Positions 40,601 to 44,402 of a stretch of 64,000 bases of DNA are shown here, piece by piece. The stretch covers positions 868,001 through 932,000 of the forward strand of contig CBDAQK010000001.1 in assembly GCA_965199005.1 (NCBI GenBank). The letters are read 5' to 3'. The number at the start of each line of letters is the position of its first letter. Within the stretch, counting starts at the first letter, position 1. The position numbers and the translations under genes were made by a program. The notes below the pieces were generated by a model, which made no database searches, had not been told where the DNA came from, and worked only from the letters and a program-made list of their open reading frames with translations. This DNA comes from LMUY01 sp965199005. Lineage in GTDB: Bacteria; Pseudomonadota; Alphaproteobacteria; Acetobacterales; Acetobacteraceae.

Positions 40601-40645
40601 CCCTCGGTGAGAGGCGAGGGCGAGGGACTCGCAATGCTGGGGTGA
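22604..40645 (+). CDS. Giant beta-strand-repeat adhesin-like protein with C-terminal Hint domain, 6013 aa
   Basis: The ATG at 22604 is preceded by AAGGTGGA; a GTG five codons upstream is an alternative. No signal peptide is visible. The body is mostly beta-helix. A starter module (ADLNxAI..., TIDGxGxTIDG, VTxQDLTIxN) occurs about seven times (near 22620, 28270, 30110, 30930, 31850, 34190, 37270), often followed by Gly-rich loops. Passenger-type repeats (GTLVLTGTSTYSGGT) recur throughout. Residues about 274-399 are helical, 887-1229 are FlgE-like, 3387-3856 and 4404-4879 are duplicated ASH-like blocks, and 5286-5456 are flagellin-IN-like. The Hint domain starts at Cys5678. No autotransporter barrel or RTX repeats are seen. 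I infer a secreted surface or biofilm protein released or processed by Hint self-cleavage; the exporter is unknown. Confidence 0.9.
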   Translation: MTQITFQVSDQADLAAAIAAIDTAAQGGATNTYLVQITHGADIRLSGDLPILDAGSSTVTVDGGGGTLDGASTYRGLFVQSGNVTIQNLTIANAAAIGGNGGDGTSGGGGGAGLGGGVFVGAQANVTLQGVAFQDDSAIGGDGGGENPNSTSPGGGGGLGGAGGLGGNVSVVGAEGAGGGGGLGIAAGAGAGGGGNGDATGQAGGGAGSGEQFDYEDTYVYGLYKTYGSYVDTPNPGGGGGGGGGAGVEPVSGGGGGGIGGGASTVFDSGQTQVIDKTALFEEIVDDVWQVAQVVLPAFGPEAELAVAAIQLGIDVVDVAEGDGSPLDDAITLASGVAAVRTAANAVKAAHEVLTASQILKAALKAGAKAVLKDEAKSLNQEYLSSYEAEQVQNLKSTLGLPPSAPATPLPGQFYYVNVINSTNAVVGQPGAGGTGGFGGGGGGGGGVGGAGGFGGGGGGGGPATVFDDFVGGAGGFGGGGGGGGENAPAGAGGFGAGDGTYGYIEAANGTTDPVPGFGGGGLGAGGAVFLQQGGQLTLGSGVTFSGDEVEGGNGVNPGDAVGADIFAQGAETVAFAPGAGQTTSLSDLTDQNGTEAGYGADQVSVSINGAGTVDYEGLSTYTGATAIAPSGSGTLEVTPGSLIGTATTLDAYNGGTLKIDTGAVVEANIDFSALRAGQSFNLSIDPNGLFSGALVNLPSSIDMPDVVRNRDDLAATVNGAPVVLSFQSDGHGGTTLGPTVDPSSNRYTILNAADVGDIAAGFLTQSAQQSRAQAGDPSAVTFTVDPLSTEDPTDAEGGAISLPALLDDSPYTFVAGAGGALLGASALVLAPDPVTFATQQAGDTLTVESAIIDGEGVALEGVLSPTSPIMQANARASANAANAAPDGAPVEVLLSGSEEVTAYLDHTAANTWQVSLYDSADAGAATSGFPYTSGPLATGSISFVNGVDTGATILGFQTADGAQHFVNLAGLTEGTPLEVALNGELDTYAPVITGSTAGANLAGSAYTNEVSFTAPGTSETLNAYFSKLASGIWELSVYDASTAAPGGGFPYSGGPLLVQTLSFDGSGVLEPADTQPTLALENGQTLTLDLGLTENSPPSLLSAGNMDVPHDAVASVTGVLAMADATAQVTIPMTVYDATGAVAGAVDATLTLTNLGYQTFTSYANSARGEQVTGLDVWEVTGISSQASAGAVSQVLLQDENGLQGVCLVFNANGTLLDYSNVSEVDQYHQLQVLNGGGQSSPPTITGTVGYNDYFFASIDFSGVTLVQTTDLVAGQDDQFIALNGTASTVAAVDAAPPSATPITVAGPGTVVLDGSSGFTDGILLQSGTLELGAAANSAGSGPVTFDAQPGTAAPALVIDAPGGIANPVAGLEPGDTITLSALTLGTQQNVVSDATGTVVVQGATAPAATLSVAPDTLFTLSTAPDGGILMTVVQNQFAVANEAGFDAATSVPIIGDPDVVVVATLAAGQVITLEGPAQIDLAASGRFDLLGSGSTLDAAGPSGLVVDGGTLDVKGPDISGAVTLQNATLLADAAAVTASIGATIAGDGLLDLSDGTVVLTADSAQHTGGTRVEAGATLQLQPGASAGAGAITLAGAGASVDVLAGADADFTLAGPNGATLGVFDGVVAQETRFTLGSDRSLEVSGSIGGATTIDSAVTVAGTIAGQTTVDGTLTLTSGTLNGSVTLQTGAELALRAASAGSVTVGAVVSGNGSLVVSSGSAVVTASNLYSGGTTVTGDVLEVAAGASLGLGAVTVAGPGATLDLDGTGAATSGVTIGASGTLMLSAAVNADPPTVTFAGTGAVLREAPATGTVDTLTGFAPGDKIDVQGVPSNSASTVALSLASTLALPGNTGTLSFAGLSPGSAFDLAPDGQGGTLITVPLPQRPVTVVATEAQLDAALLSADAADANSEIRFAPGSTITLSHALPAISLQPGAALFIDGENSVIDGAGQWQGLYAASGTVSVQDLSIRNAIALGGNAWTDYQSYAEEAAGAGLGGGLFVGSTATVTLSGVTFSADGARGGNAVPLGSASTTVPDGNGAGLGDANSGGAGSFGDGGTRGAGPGFGGGSISNRPGFGGGGSPDLNEFQGGAGLGAGGGLFVAQGGALTLDGADGETGGTVAAGSGSMNIFGVADGASALGAGLFAQGTSTVNLDPAAGQTITIADAIADPGGNGGSGSLSLAIGGLGIVELDGQNSFSGTTAVASGATLRYGGNGGNIGNGSLKVAGTLELDESGAASLSGAITGSGNIIARGAGDVTLDGPVAVTSLQVQSGTLGLDGNYAAIGSITDDSALILAAPTQTFAGAITGMGGLTVAGSFVQTLSGTISLATVVISGNGVLTGTDSIATLGVSGRATLSGAVSIAGATTVSQGAVLTVAAPANFGGGIDLAGGTLDIAASGQVGAEVTLAPGTGSTVSVALGAVAPLLSGFAVGDTIDLQGVGAATSAVTLDANDVLHVSTASGAYSVSLDPASPLSSGIFSTAADGAGGLDIQEQPTTYSVANSTELAAAIAAISQGGAAARANTGYEIDLTQPVTFAGTIPTVALMAGSTLLINGEGTTVYDLYQGPPVTVQTGAVTLENLDYVDEQGSGALDIEAGASLTLGGDTTIMQVSGAGAVNATGSSNIVQDFDLTGPVSVAGGSLDLGYQGLGGTLSGPVSIGPGGELYFYGGPYLTGSDGITFLPGTGETLAAYSANRLPSQTIYGFAPGDQIIPYASAPQVPVTAALGSGDTVVVTASRLAPVTLQLDPAQDLTDFVVLGRNDAVSLDQSSFGISTAAGLSAAISEIDSYGLQGVSYTVTLLGDLTGAQALTANLPQAVLSAGDRLTIDGEGHTIDAGGHDALSLDSGAFTVEDLSIVNAGTASQAGAAVSATGPSTSVSLEDVTLSGAGSSVLGIATGVAQSVVFAPSAGQVSTVAGAISEAGPTPLELDGPGTLEVTGATAAGVSAQGADYLIRAGTLDFAVSQPVTGRPAVISFGGNGTVREDAGALDALVLGLQPGQGVIDLKGVAPSAVTVTAAQLSASGSDMYVASAPASLATGGTLAEGAPFVVVDSMALLGVSGPVSLQADGNGGTLVRVAPTAFTAGNAASLAAAFTETSVGGADSAPDAADSVTIVPGTGAITLSAPLPAVQLAAGASLLLEGNGATLDEGGLASGLVVDGSSVTVRDIALTDVPGVAPAVSVNAGSLVTLTNVSFGAGLPGTVDLGIAAGATATLTTAGFAGGSVEIAGTLDLDPTAGNTMVVDAALDDPAGDGTGSASGTVDITGSVALEQAGDLRGTVSVTGLLDVAAAGATGTATIALQPGATLRLEVGASIDGAVAGFGYGSTIDLRGVAEAGATASITGDVLIVSNASQSVSLTLSNPAISTGNLALASDGAGGTLVTAASRTLASVSVPGTVALGAVHVGGTVSTAVTITNQDTAGQDSVGAGLGFVTGGFLGSGSVVVGPTQSGALTASLHPLMEGAYSGAATLALTSQNATQQAAPIPPVTVQLTATAYAYATPSAPSSVNLGVTRIGTPLSGTLPIGDGSQADPYQEGLSYTVADATDPAVTLSDAAGTVASGAQGLVGITLHPDSSGIVADQLAVTVASTGAGTSGLGTTKLAPLSTELEALVFAPAVGVVSPSAAFGIVHVGDTVLQTVSIANTAVAVLPDQLLPVLGTPSNEAFMITGSLPTALSAGQTASVNVGLDTATAGVFSGSASVQLASHDLDQPDLPLPSQTISMTGTVDNYASAALELLGGAGTLTGSGTSYTLALGEVLSPEQVQLGVLNTASGPADVLNGLFSGGGGADLDLSGLGEFSGIAAGQADTAEIGVSPNQGGAFTQTVVLDPTGSNASGYVGALPAITLTITGDVPTTDFVVTDEADLNTVISRIDAGGGLASTNTAYSVTLEPATGQTISLTTALGAIDLDTGSSLTIDGNGDTIDGGGSQQGFFVLQGALTLQDLTVADMLAQGGTGGEGNGGGGAGLGAGVFVAGPVPQGNTAGGTLVLDDVTFSNDVALGGDGGGDTGSDIYSGQAFGGGGGLDGGGGGLGYGGSYGQSSAPIIPGGGGGIGTGADGGAGYGAAGSSVVPGGGGGEAGGDGLDSQGYSDLLDGPRGGSGGGVGGQTPTVNSIGMPYGGSGGFGGGGGGAETDSAAGGAGGFGGGGGAGSEFSTLGGTGGFGGGGGNSAAGGFGGGTSYDGTGGGGLGAGADVFAMTGATVIVEAGDLGAGTVQGGQEGDVNGSPYSSAETAPGAGKAMGSSVFAEQGATLTFAPDAGAVVEIAGDLGSDGAVGVDETGAGTLKLDAANTISGPVTVTGTLDLAVAGAAGTGAIDLLPGAALVIEQPGTLANTVDGFEPGTTIDVRTQADAPVSLLGNTLTVGTGLAAVTVNLGGAELSDYALVTSSDGLGGTDVTVAASPPEQIVTDPVLPAQVTLPAAHVGQLALASVSVGNPLLQGGDTLTGGFGAFPTGVTGSGSLAVSAGSTGSLTVGVASQVDGPVAVTVPLALGSQEAAGAVTPISGQSLQVVGTSYALATPAVAVTPLGAARVGNPALSSTVTLDDGAAADPYQESLLYAAGSPTGPVTLTGGASGTLASGASTTLDITLGTQTAGSFTATLPIALTSTGAGTSGLADTALPTADPAFSADVYAPAVASLPTTVDFGAVHVGDVADQALAIGNTAAGGLTDTLGAAVADITGPFSASGTLSGIAAGSAGTLTFGLDTSVAGVASGTADLALLSSDSALPDLALPDASVTLTGAVYNYADPLIGGVTGPASLTQTGPNAYTLDLGTISATTTVGFDVQNGATGLADALSGSFQESGSTQLTNFTNTGLGAFSGVAAGEAAAPSTVTVAPLLGGMQSETITLDGIGSDVQDYSGAVNTVTVTVTADVAQGNYTDPNTIETEADLNAALASFSAGGALAAPDTTYTLTIDPSAAAILLDQAIQPIDLLPGSTLTIEGNGATLDGQGSQRGFFLASGGLTLQDLTIANTVAQGGAGGGGDTSDGEASASGGGGGAGLGGGLFVAGAAGGGSASATLDDVSFVATSAVGGAGGSGQVGFDGIDNGSGGGGGLDGSPGASGFEGGTGGGGIVGIGTGGAPGVAGGYGGGGGGDPAGSSQFGGGGGGGNESDAAPGGFGGGVGGTGPGGGGLGAGGSVFVGPGGALTILDGDLTAGSVQGGPAGTAYGNSEGATAGQALGSTAFLDTAATLTLAPAAGQTDTLNGSVADQAGASALSIGGAGTVVFAPGASYDSTITILPGATFSLTGDATEQTGPVDDEGTLVFDNSAVSGTVTSPLPTASLLPGDQEQLYPGYPTFSVGGTGSLADLADAINANPYAQGEESASYDPASNTVRISGDYDNYGNQENPSFVDLTGKLDVSTPDPYDIVLALPPGPLQPTDVVDVDGTPVTVGGNGELENLASAVDAAGIGNVSAAVDPVSGLLTIQSPGSVLTLADGNGTPLETLGILPGPHGSAATEQGTITGAGSVTVDNGDGYTLTEAGTAGWSGTTTVAANNTLVLAGNVGGLTGPMDVSGTLAFDQPGTLAFAGSITGTGQVVKEGAGTLVLTGTSTYSGGTMIDGGTLEVANGAAVGSGAITFGESGTTLVIDGSTLPVNPIDGFTTGDVIDLAGSRYDLANTAALVPGNQFVLTNSDGQTQTLQLDPAQDFSSDSFKLATDPNDFGTDISETSVACFCAGTRILTDRGEVPVEDLQIGDIVVTFAGRGNTLKPVRWLGHRRLDLRPVTRRENVDPVRFRAGAFGEGRPHRDLLVSPNHRMHVDGTLVTAVEWVNGASIVQERPDQVEYWHIELDGHDLVLANGVPAETFQDVGNRDAFDNNAVVALDPVLDGDVPDPCFPYAGVSAAARERLIARAEAMGWTRDVEPMPWLEADGQRIESVRRGDRLRFVLPGVCANVRLCSRSGRPWDVDPHSGDRRRLGLKLHHLALGNKRGVRTVALDSPHLRDGLHRVERDETGWTWRWTDGEARLDLAKLAPRRTVTIVEIAYDQALPMWAGPSVRGEGEGLAMLG
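22880..24220 (+). repeat. Gly-rich loop regions 1a and 1b with a helical insert between
   Basis: This lies inside the giant gene. Two stretches dominated by GGC-coded glycine (22880-23410 and 23880-24220, with runs of up to nine Gly) flank 23424-23800. That middle part has no Gly runs and is predicted helical (VDDVWQVAQVVLPAF, VRTAANAVKAAHEVL, QILKAALKAGAKAVL). Similar Gly-rich loops recur near 28560-28900, 34480-35180 and 37540-38030, but only this one carries the helical insert. Confidence 0.8.
25261..26290 (+). other. Three FlgE-D2-like segments inside the giant protein
   Basis: Residues about 887-1229 hold three consecutive segments resembling the D2 domain of flagellar hook protein. Each has a strand, then NTWQVSLYDS-, GIWELSVYDA- or MTVYDATGAV-type sequence, a G-FPY or similar turn, a GxLxxGxLxF strand, and a final LTLxLxGLTE-like strand. 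The similarity is by eye to the FlgE pattern (VYDxxG...NTWxxxV); the order of strands supports it. No flagellar genes are nearby. Confidence 0.45.
32763..34170 (+). repeat. ASH-like ('choice-of-anchor D') block, copy 1
   Basis: About 470 residues of Ig-like segments start with VALGAVHVGGTVSTAVTITN. They continue through VNLGVTRIGTPLSGTLPIGD, AAFGIVHVGDTVLQTVSIAN and a final segment with LTITGDV. The VxFGxVxVG...xxTxxxxN signature is that of ASH or 'choice-of-anchor D' domains. The whole block is repeated at 35815-37240, so it arose by internal duplication. Confidence 0.7.
35815..37240 (+). repeat. ASH-like block, copy 2 (duplication of 32763-34170)
   Basis: Same order of segments as copy 1: VTLPAAHVGQLALASVSVGN, a VTPLGAARVGNPALSSTVTL segment, VDFGAVHVGDVADQALAIGN, and a closing VTVTADV. 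Shared idiosyncratic pieces such as ADPYQE(G/S)L and STGAGTSGL make duplication certain. Each copy is followed by the same starter module and Gly-rich loops, so the duplicated unit spans roughly 32763-35200 versus 35815-38030. Confidence 0.75.
38460..38970 (+). other. Two flagellin-IN-motif-like segments
   Basis: Residues about 5286-5456 carry two tandem segments of the form GGxGSLADLADAIN ... ASYDPASNTVRISG and GGNGELENLASAVD ... AAVDPVSGLLTIQSPG, ending LADGNGTPLETLGIL. This is the pattern of the flagellin hook IN motif found in FliD, FlgK and flagellins. It is another flagellar-type module in a protein with no flagellar gene neighbours. Confidence 0.5.
39632..40050 (+). other. Hint (Hedgehog/intein-like) autoprocessing domain
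   Basis: Begins ACFCAGTRILTDRGEVPVED: the nucleophile Cys is residue 5678, followed by the usual (E/V)DLxxGD strand. The conserved histidine segment LLVSPNHRMHVDG is at about residue 5760. It matches the Hint_2 pattern known at the C-termini of large secreted alphaproteobacterial proteins. About 190 residues follow, with no recognisable domain. Self-cleavage between A5677 and C5678 is expected from the family. Confidence 0.85.
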
Positions 40646-40723
40646 GGCACAGAGCGCCAGGCATCCGTCCGCTACGGTTTCCCCGTCTCGGAATGCTCCC
40701 TGTCCAGGGCGAGAAGGGTCGTC

Positions 40724-41367
40724 AACGAGGTTTACGGGAGCGATCATCCGACGCTTTGGGCACAGGTCTCCTGTGTCGACGTCTCGAAGTCTGTTGCACG
40801 TGCGGCACGATAACGGCTGGCTGTGATCAGATGGCGCCTTGGACGGAAGTGCCCAGAGATGAAGGCGTGAGCGGATAGGAAACGCTGTGCCTGGCGCGTC
40901 GATTTGAAGCGCTGCATCTGTCGCTCTCGCCTTCGGGTCGGCCGATGTGAGTTCTCCGCTCGGTTGTTCAGGTAGCGGCTCTCTCGATGCTGGACGTCCG
41001 GGAGCAGTTCACGCTTTGCCACGCTGCCGCGCGGCGAGTCTGTACCGGGATGTCCAGCACGACGCCGTCTTGATCAACGGCACGCCAGAGTTAGCGCAAC
41101 TCACCTTGGATGCGGATGAAGACCTCATCGAGATGCCACTTGTCACCAGGCCGAGGCCGCCGGCGACGAAGATTGTCCGCGAAAGCAGTGCCGAACTTCA
41201 GACACCATCGACGGATGCTCTCATAAGAGAGGACGACGCCGCGCTCGGCCAACAACAGTTCGACGTCGCGAAAGCTCAGGCTGAACATCATGATAGAGCC
41301 ACACCGCGTGGCTGATGAGGTCTGCTGGAAAACGGTGACGATGGTGCGGGTCATGCGGCTTCTTCAT
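40724..41367 (-). mobile_element. Defective IS6-family element with disrupted transposase (right copy)
   Basis: Read leftwards, a transposase begins at ATG 41367 (MKKPHDPHHRHRFPADLISH), shifts frame near 41290, and continues FSLSFRDVELLLAERGV, then RRRRPRPGDKWHLDEVFIRI. The middle of the catalytic domain is missing around 41040-41090. The element resumes YLNNRAENSHRPTRRRERQM and ends QETCAQSVG at 40744. These are hallmark IS6/IS26-group motifs, but the frameshift and deletion make it inactive. Its 3' end is repeated at 21834-22013. Confidence 0.85.
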
Positions 41368-41483
41368 TCCACCATCCTGGCCCTAGCTAGCCATCTCGAA
41401 ACGCCAGTTGACGTGACAATGCCCACCCGAGGATTGGCGCCGCTCGTCACGCGCGAGTTGCTGTAAAGTCGCGGCTACTCAGG

Positions 41484-41639
41484 CGGGCTGGGTTGTCGAT
41501 CCTGCTGGTGGAACAGGCGCTCGCCTACGCCACCCGCCTAACTGACACTGCGTGGTTCTTAGCAAGGGCTTGGTCCAAATGGAGCGGTCCGGCACAGGCG
41601 TTGCATGCAGAACATGACTTGGAAAGGCTTGGCGTTTGA
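41484..41639 (+). pseudogene. livF C-terminal fragment, 5' truncated
   Basis: The plus-strand frame reads RAGLSILLVEQALAYATRLT, then WSGPAQALHAEHDLERLGV and TGA at 41637-41639. This is the tail of a branched-chain amino-acid ABC ATPase: the H-loop-preceding LSILLVEQ, then the xGxxxxxGxxxEL segment, here decayed (LARAWSKWSG instead of LEKGRIxxSG). The 5' part is missing and the break lies at about 41480, just past the IS6 debris. It is not a copy of the intact livF downstream. It shows that a Liv operon once ran into this cluster and was cut by the insertion. Confidence 0.7.
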
Positions 41640-41641
41640 CC

Positions 41642-42880
41642 ATGGCGTTCGCACCTGACGAAAACCCCGCCGACCCGAACCCGGTCCGAACCCGGCGCCT
41701 CGGCATTGCCGTGACCGTGCTGTGCTTCCTCACCATCCTGCTCGACGGCTACGACACCACCGTGATCTCCTTCGTGGCGCCAAGCCTCGCGCACGACTGG
41801 TCGCTGCCATCGGCCGCGTTCACGCCCGCCTTCGTCGCCACCAGCCTGGGTGCCGTCATTGGTTATCTTAGCTGCGGCGCGCTTGCTGCCCGCTTCGGCC
41901 ATCGGCGCGTGGTGCTTGCCAGCGTCGTCTTCTTTGGGTTGATGTCCCTGGCCAGCGTCGCCGCAACCGGCATCGCCAGCCTGACAGCGCTACGCTTCGT
42001 CACCGCGCTCGGCCTCGGCGGCGCGATCCCGACCGCCATCGCCTTGGCCTCGAGCCACGCGCCAGAGCGGCAGCGGGAGCTGACGGCTGCCCTGGTGACA
42101 CTTGGCATCGTCTTCGGGGGCACCTTGGGCGGCATCGTCGCCGTACCGATCCTGCGGCGCTGGGGCTGGCAGGGGCCGTTCGTGCTGGGCGCCGCGTTGC
42201 CGCTGGTGTCCCTGCCCCTGCTGGCCGCGTTCCTGCCGGACGCTCCCGTCCGCCGGCAAAAGGGCAGCTCTCCCGCCGGGCTGTTCGCGCCGGGACTGGC
42301 GCTTCCCACGGCGCTGCTCTGGGCCATGGCCTTCCTGTCGTTCATGCAGAGCTACTCTTTCACCTACTGGTTGCCGTTGCTGTTGACGAGCTTCGGTTTC
42401 GACCGCGCCGGCGCCGCCCTCGGCAACACCTATATCGGCGCTGGCGGCATCGCCGGCGTGGTGCTGATGATGCTGTTCGTCCAGCGTGTCGGCAGCGCCC
42501 GCTACCTCGCCGGGGCGTTCACGGTGGGCGCCTGCTTCGTGCTGCTGATCGCGTTCGGCGGCCTGCCGAACGCGGCGTTGCCGGCCCTGTTGTTCATGAC
42601 CGGTGCAGGCCTCGGCATCGGCGGAGTGGGCCAAGCCGCCATCGGCGCAATGCTGTATCCGGCGAGCGTCCGCACCACCGGCGTCGGATGGTCGTCGGCG
42701 ATGGGACGGATCGGGTCAATCCTTGGGCCGGGCATCGCCGGTGCATTCCTCGGCCTGCAATGGCCGGCGCGCGACATCGTGGCACTGGCGGCCGTGCCGG
42801 CCCTGCTGGCCGCCGCCACCGCATTCTGGATCTTCGCGCTCAGCCGCCGGCGCGCCGCAACGGAGACGCAACATGCCTGA
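41642..42880 (+). CDS. MFS transporter, aromatic acid:H+ symporter (AAHS) type
   Basis: This 412-residue protein has about 12 membrane helices. TM1 carries the AAHS-like LDGYDTTVISFVAPSL; loop 2-3 has the MFS motif (GALAARFGHRRVV); the second half has the matching GWSSAMGRIGSILGP segment. Proteins of this group import aromatic or other weak acids with protons. The ATG at 41642 is chosen; a TTG two codons upstream is possible. It begins right after the livF fragment, and its stop overlaps the esterase ATG by eight bases, so the two are cotranscribed. With an esterase, a cyclodeaminase family protein and a Liv transporter downstream, uptake and breakdown of an organic acid or ester is a reasonable inference. 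Confidence 0.85.
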   Translation: MAFAPDENPADPNPVRTRRLGIAVTVLCFLTILLDGYDTTVISFVAPSLAHDWSLPSAAFTPAFVATSLGAVIGYLSCGALAARFGHRRVVLASVVFFGLMSLASVAATGIASLTALRFVTALGLGGAIPTAIALASSHAPERQRELTAALVTLGIVFGGTLGGIVAVPILRRWGWQGPFVLGAALPLVSLPLLAAFLPDAPVRRQKGSSPAGLFAPGLALPTALLWAMAFLSFMQSYSFTYWLPLLLTSFGFDRAGAALGNTYIGAGGIAGVVLMMLFVQRVGSARYLAGAFTVGACFVLLIAFGGLPNAALPALLFMTGAGLGIGGVGQAAIGAMLYPASVRTTGVGWSSAMGRIGSILGPGIAGAFLGLQWPARDIVALAAVPALLAAATAFWIFALSRRRAATETQHA

Positions 42881-44351
42881 CATCGCTCGAACCTCGCTCG
42901 GCGACCTGCACGGCTTGCAGGGAGACGGCGTGATCCGGTTCCGCGCCGTCCCCTATGCGGCCCCGCCCACCGGCCCACGCCGCTTCGCCCCGCCAGTCCC
43001 GCCTGAATCCTGGAGCGGCGTGCGCGACGCGCGCGCCCACGGCCCCATCGCGCCGCAACCCCTTTCCCGCCTGCGCCTGGCCATGGGCGACTTCGCGCCT
43101 CGGGAGCAGTCCGAGGACTGCCTGACGCTCACCATCGCCACCCCCGCCGCCGATGCCGCACGCCGCCCGGTGTTGGTCTGGCTGCACGGCGGGGCTTGGC
43201 TCAGCGGGGCCGGCTCGCTCGACTGGTACGATGGCGGCCCGATGGCTCGCGCCGGCGACGTGGTGGTGGTAGGCGTCAACTACCGGCTCGGCCCGCTTGG
43301 CTTTCTGCACTATCCCGGCCTCGCCGACGGCATGATGGGCCTTCGCGACATCGTCGCGGCGTTGAACTTCGTGCAAGCCGAGATTGCGGCGTTCGGCGGT
43401 GATCCGGACCGGGTCACGCTCATGGGCCAGTCCGCCGGGGCCGGAGCCATTCTGCGCCTCATCGTCATGGACGAGACGCGCGGGCTGTTCCATCGCGCCG
43501 CCGTCCAGAGCGGGACGCCGCGCCGCGGCCTGGCCGCAAGCGAGGCGACCGCGCGGGCATGCCGGCTCATGCGATTGCTGGAAATCGACCCGGACGCCAG
43601 CGACGCCGCCGAACGGCTGCGCGCGGCGCCGGCGGAGGAAATGGTCCAGTTGCAGATGCAGATCGCCCGCGAGAATGCCCGCTTCGCCGAGGCCGAACCC
43701 GCCTTCCCGCCCGTGTTCGACGATTTCGGCGACGTCGATTCCTTCTCCGGCCGGATCGCCCAAGCCGCCGCAGAGCGCGGTATCGATTTCATCATGGGCG
43801 CCACACGCGAGGAAATGCACGCCTTCTTCGTCGCCGACCCGGCGATGGCCTCACCCAATCCGGCCGCCGTGGCCGAACGCTTCGCGACCCTCGCCGGCTC
43901 CGCCGGCGCGATCGAGGCCTATCGACGCCGCCGCCCCGGCGGAGATGCGCGCGACCTGCTCGGCGACCTGGTCACGGACCACCGCTTCCGGCTGCCGCTG
44001 CTCGGACTGGCCGAGCGGATCGCGCGGGCTGGCCGGTCCGTGTTCCTGTATCGGTTCGACTGGGCGGCGCCGAACTCGCCCTGGCAGGCGTGCCATTGCA
44101 TCGAGCTGCCCTTCGTATTCGGCACCCTCGCGGCCTGGGACGCACCCATGTTGGCCGGCATCGATGCCGGGCAGTTCCGGGACCTGTCGGACACCATGAT
44201 AGCAAGCTGGACGGGTTTCGCCCGCACCGGCAAGGTGGCGCTGCCGCATCTGCCGTGGACAGCTTTCAACGAGACAAATCGCGAAACGATGTGCTTCGAC
44301 CGCATCGTTGGCATGTTCGGAGATCAGCAGCCACGCCGGCGCGTTGCGTGA
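42873..44351 (+). CDS. Type-B carboxylesterase
   Basis: ATG 42873 has GGAG nine bases upstream and overlaps the MFS stop; 492 residues. Carboxylesterase family signs are FRAVPYAAPPTGPRRFAPP near the N-terminus, SEDCLTLTI, the oxyanion loop VWLHGGAWLSGAG, and nucleophile Ser187 in GQSAGAG. A Glu in GATREE (around 311) and His408 in WQACHCIELPFVFG complete the triad. It hydrolyses carboxylic esters; the substrate is unknown. No signal peptide is visible, so it is probably cytoplasmic, acting on what the adjacent MFS protein imports. Confidence 0.9.
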   Translation: MPDIARTSLGDLHGLQGDGVIRFRAVPYAAPPTGPRRFAPPVPPESWSGVRDARAHGPIAPQPLSRLRLAMGDFAPREQSEDCLTLTIATPAADAARRPVLVWLHGGAWLSGAGSLDWYDGGPMARAGDVVVVGVNYRLGPLGFLHYPGLADGMMGLRDIVAALNFVQAEIAAFGGDPDRVTLMGQSAGAGAILRLIVMDETRGLFHRAAVQSGTPRRGLAASEATARACRLMRLLEIDPDASDAAERLRAAPAEEMVQLQMQIARENARFAEAEPAFPPVFDDFGDVDSFSGRIAQAAAERGIDFIMGATREEMHAFFVADPAMASPNPAAVAERFATLAGSAGAIEAYRRRRPGGDARDLLGDLVTDHRFRLPLLGLAERIARAGRSVFLYRFDWAAPNSPWQACHCIELPFVFGTLAAWDAPMLAGIDAGQFRDLSDTMIASWTGFARTGKVALPHLPWTAFNETNRETMCFDRIVGMFGDQQPRRRVA

Positions 44352-44402
44352 CCATGTGGGCCAGGGACAAATGCTGCTCCGTTGCAAGGAAGGTCTCCGC
44401 CC

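Noticed and set aside
21834..41367. Active composite transposon carrying the giant gene
   Set aside because: The left copy is only a fragment and the right transposase is frameshifted and internally deleted, so neither can move it now. Only past IS6 involvement is supported.
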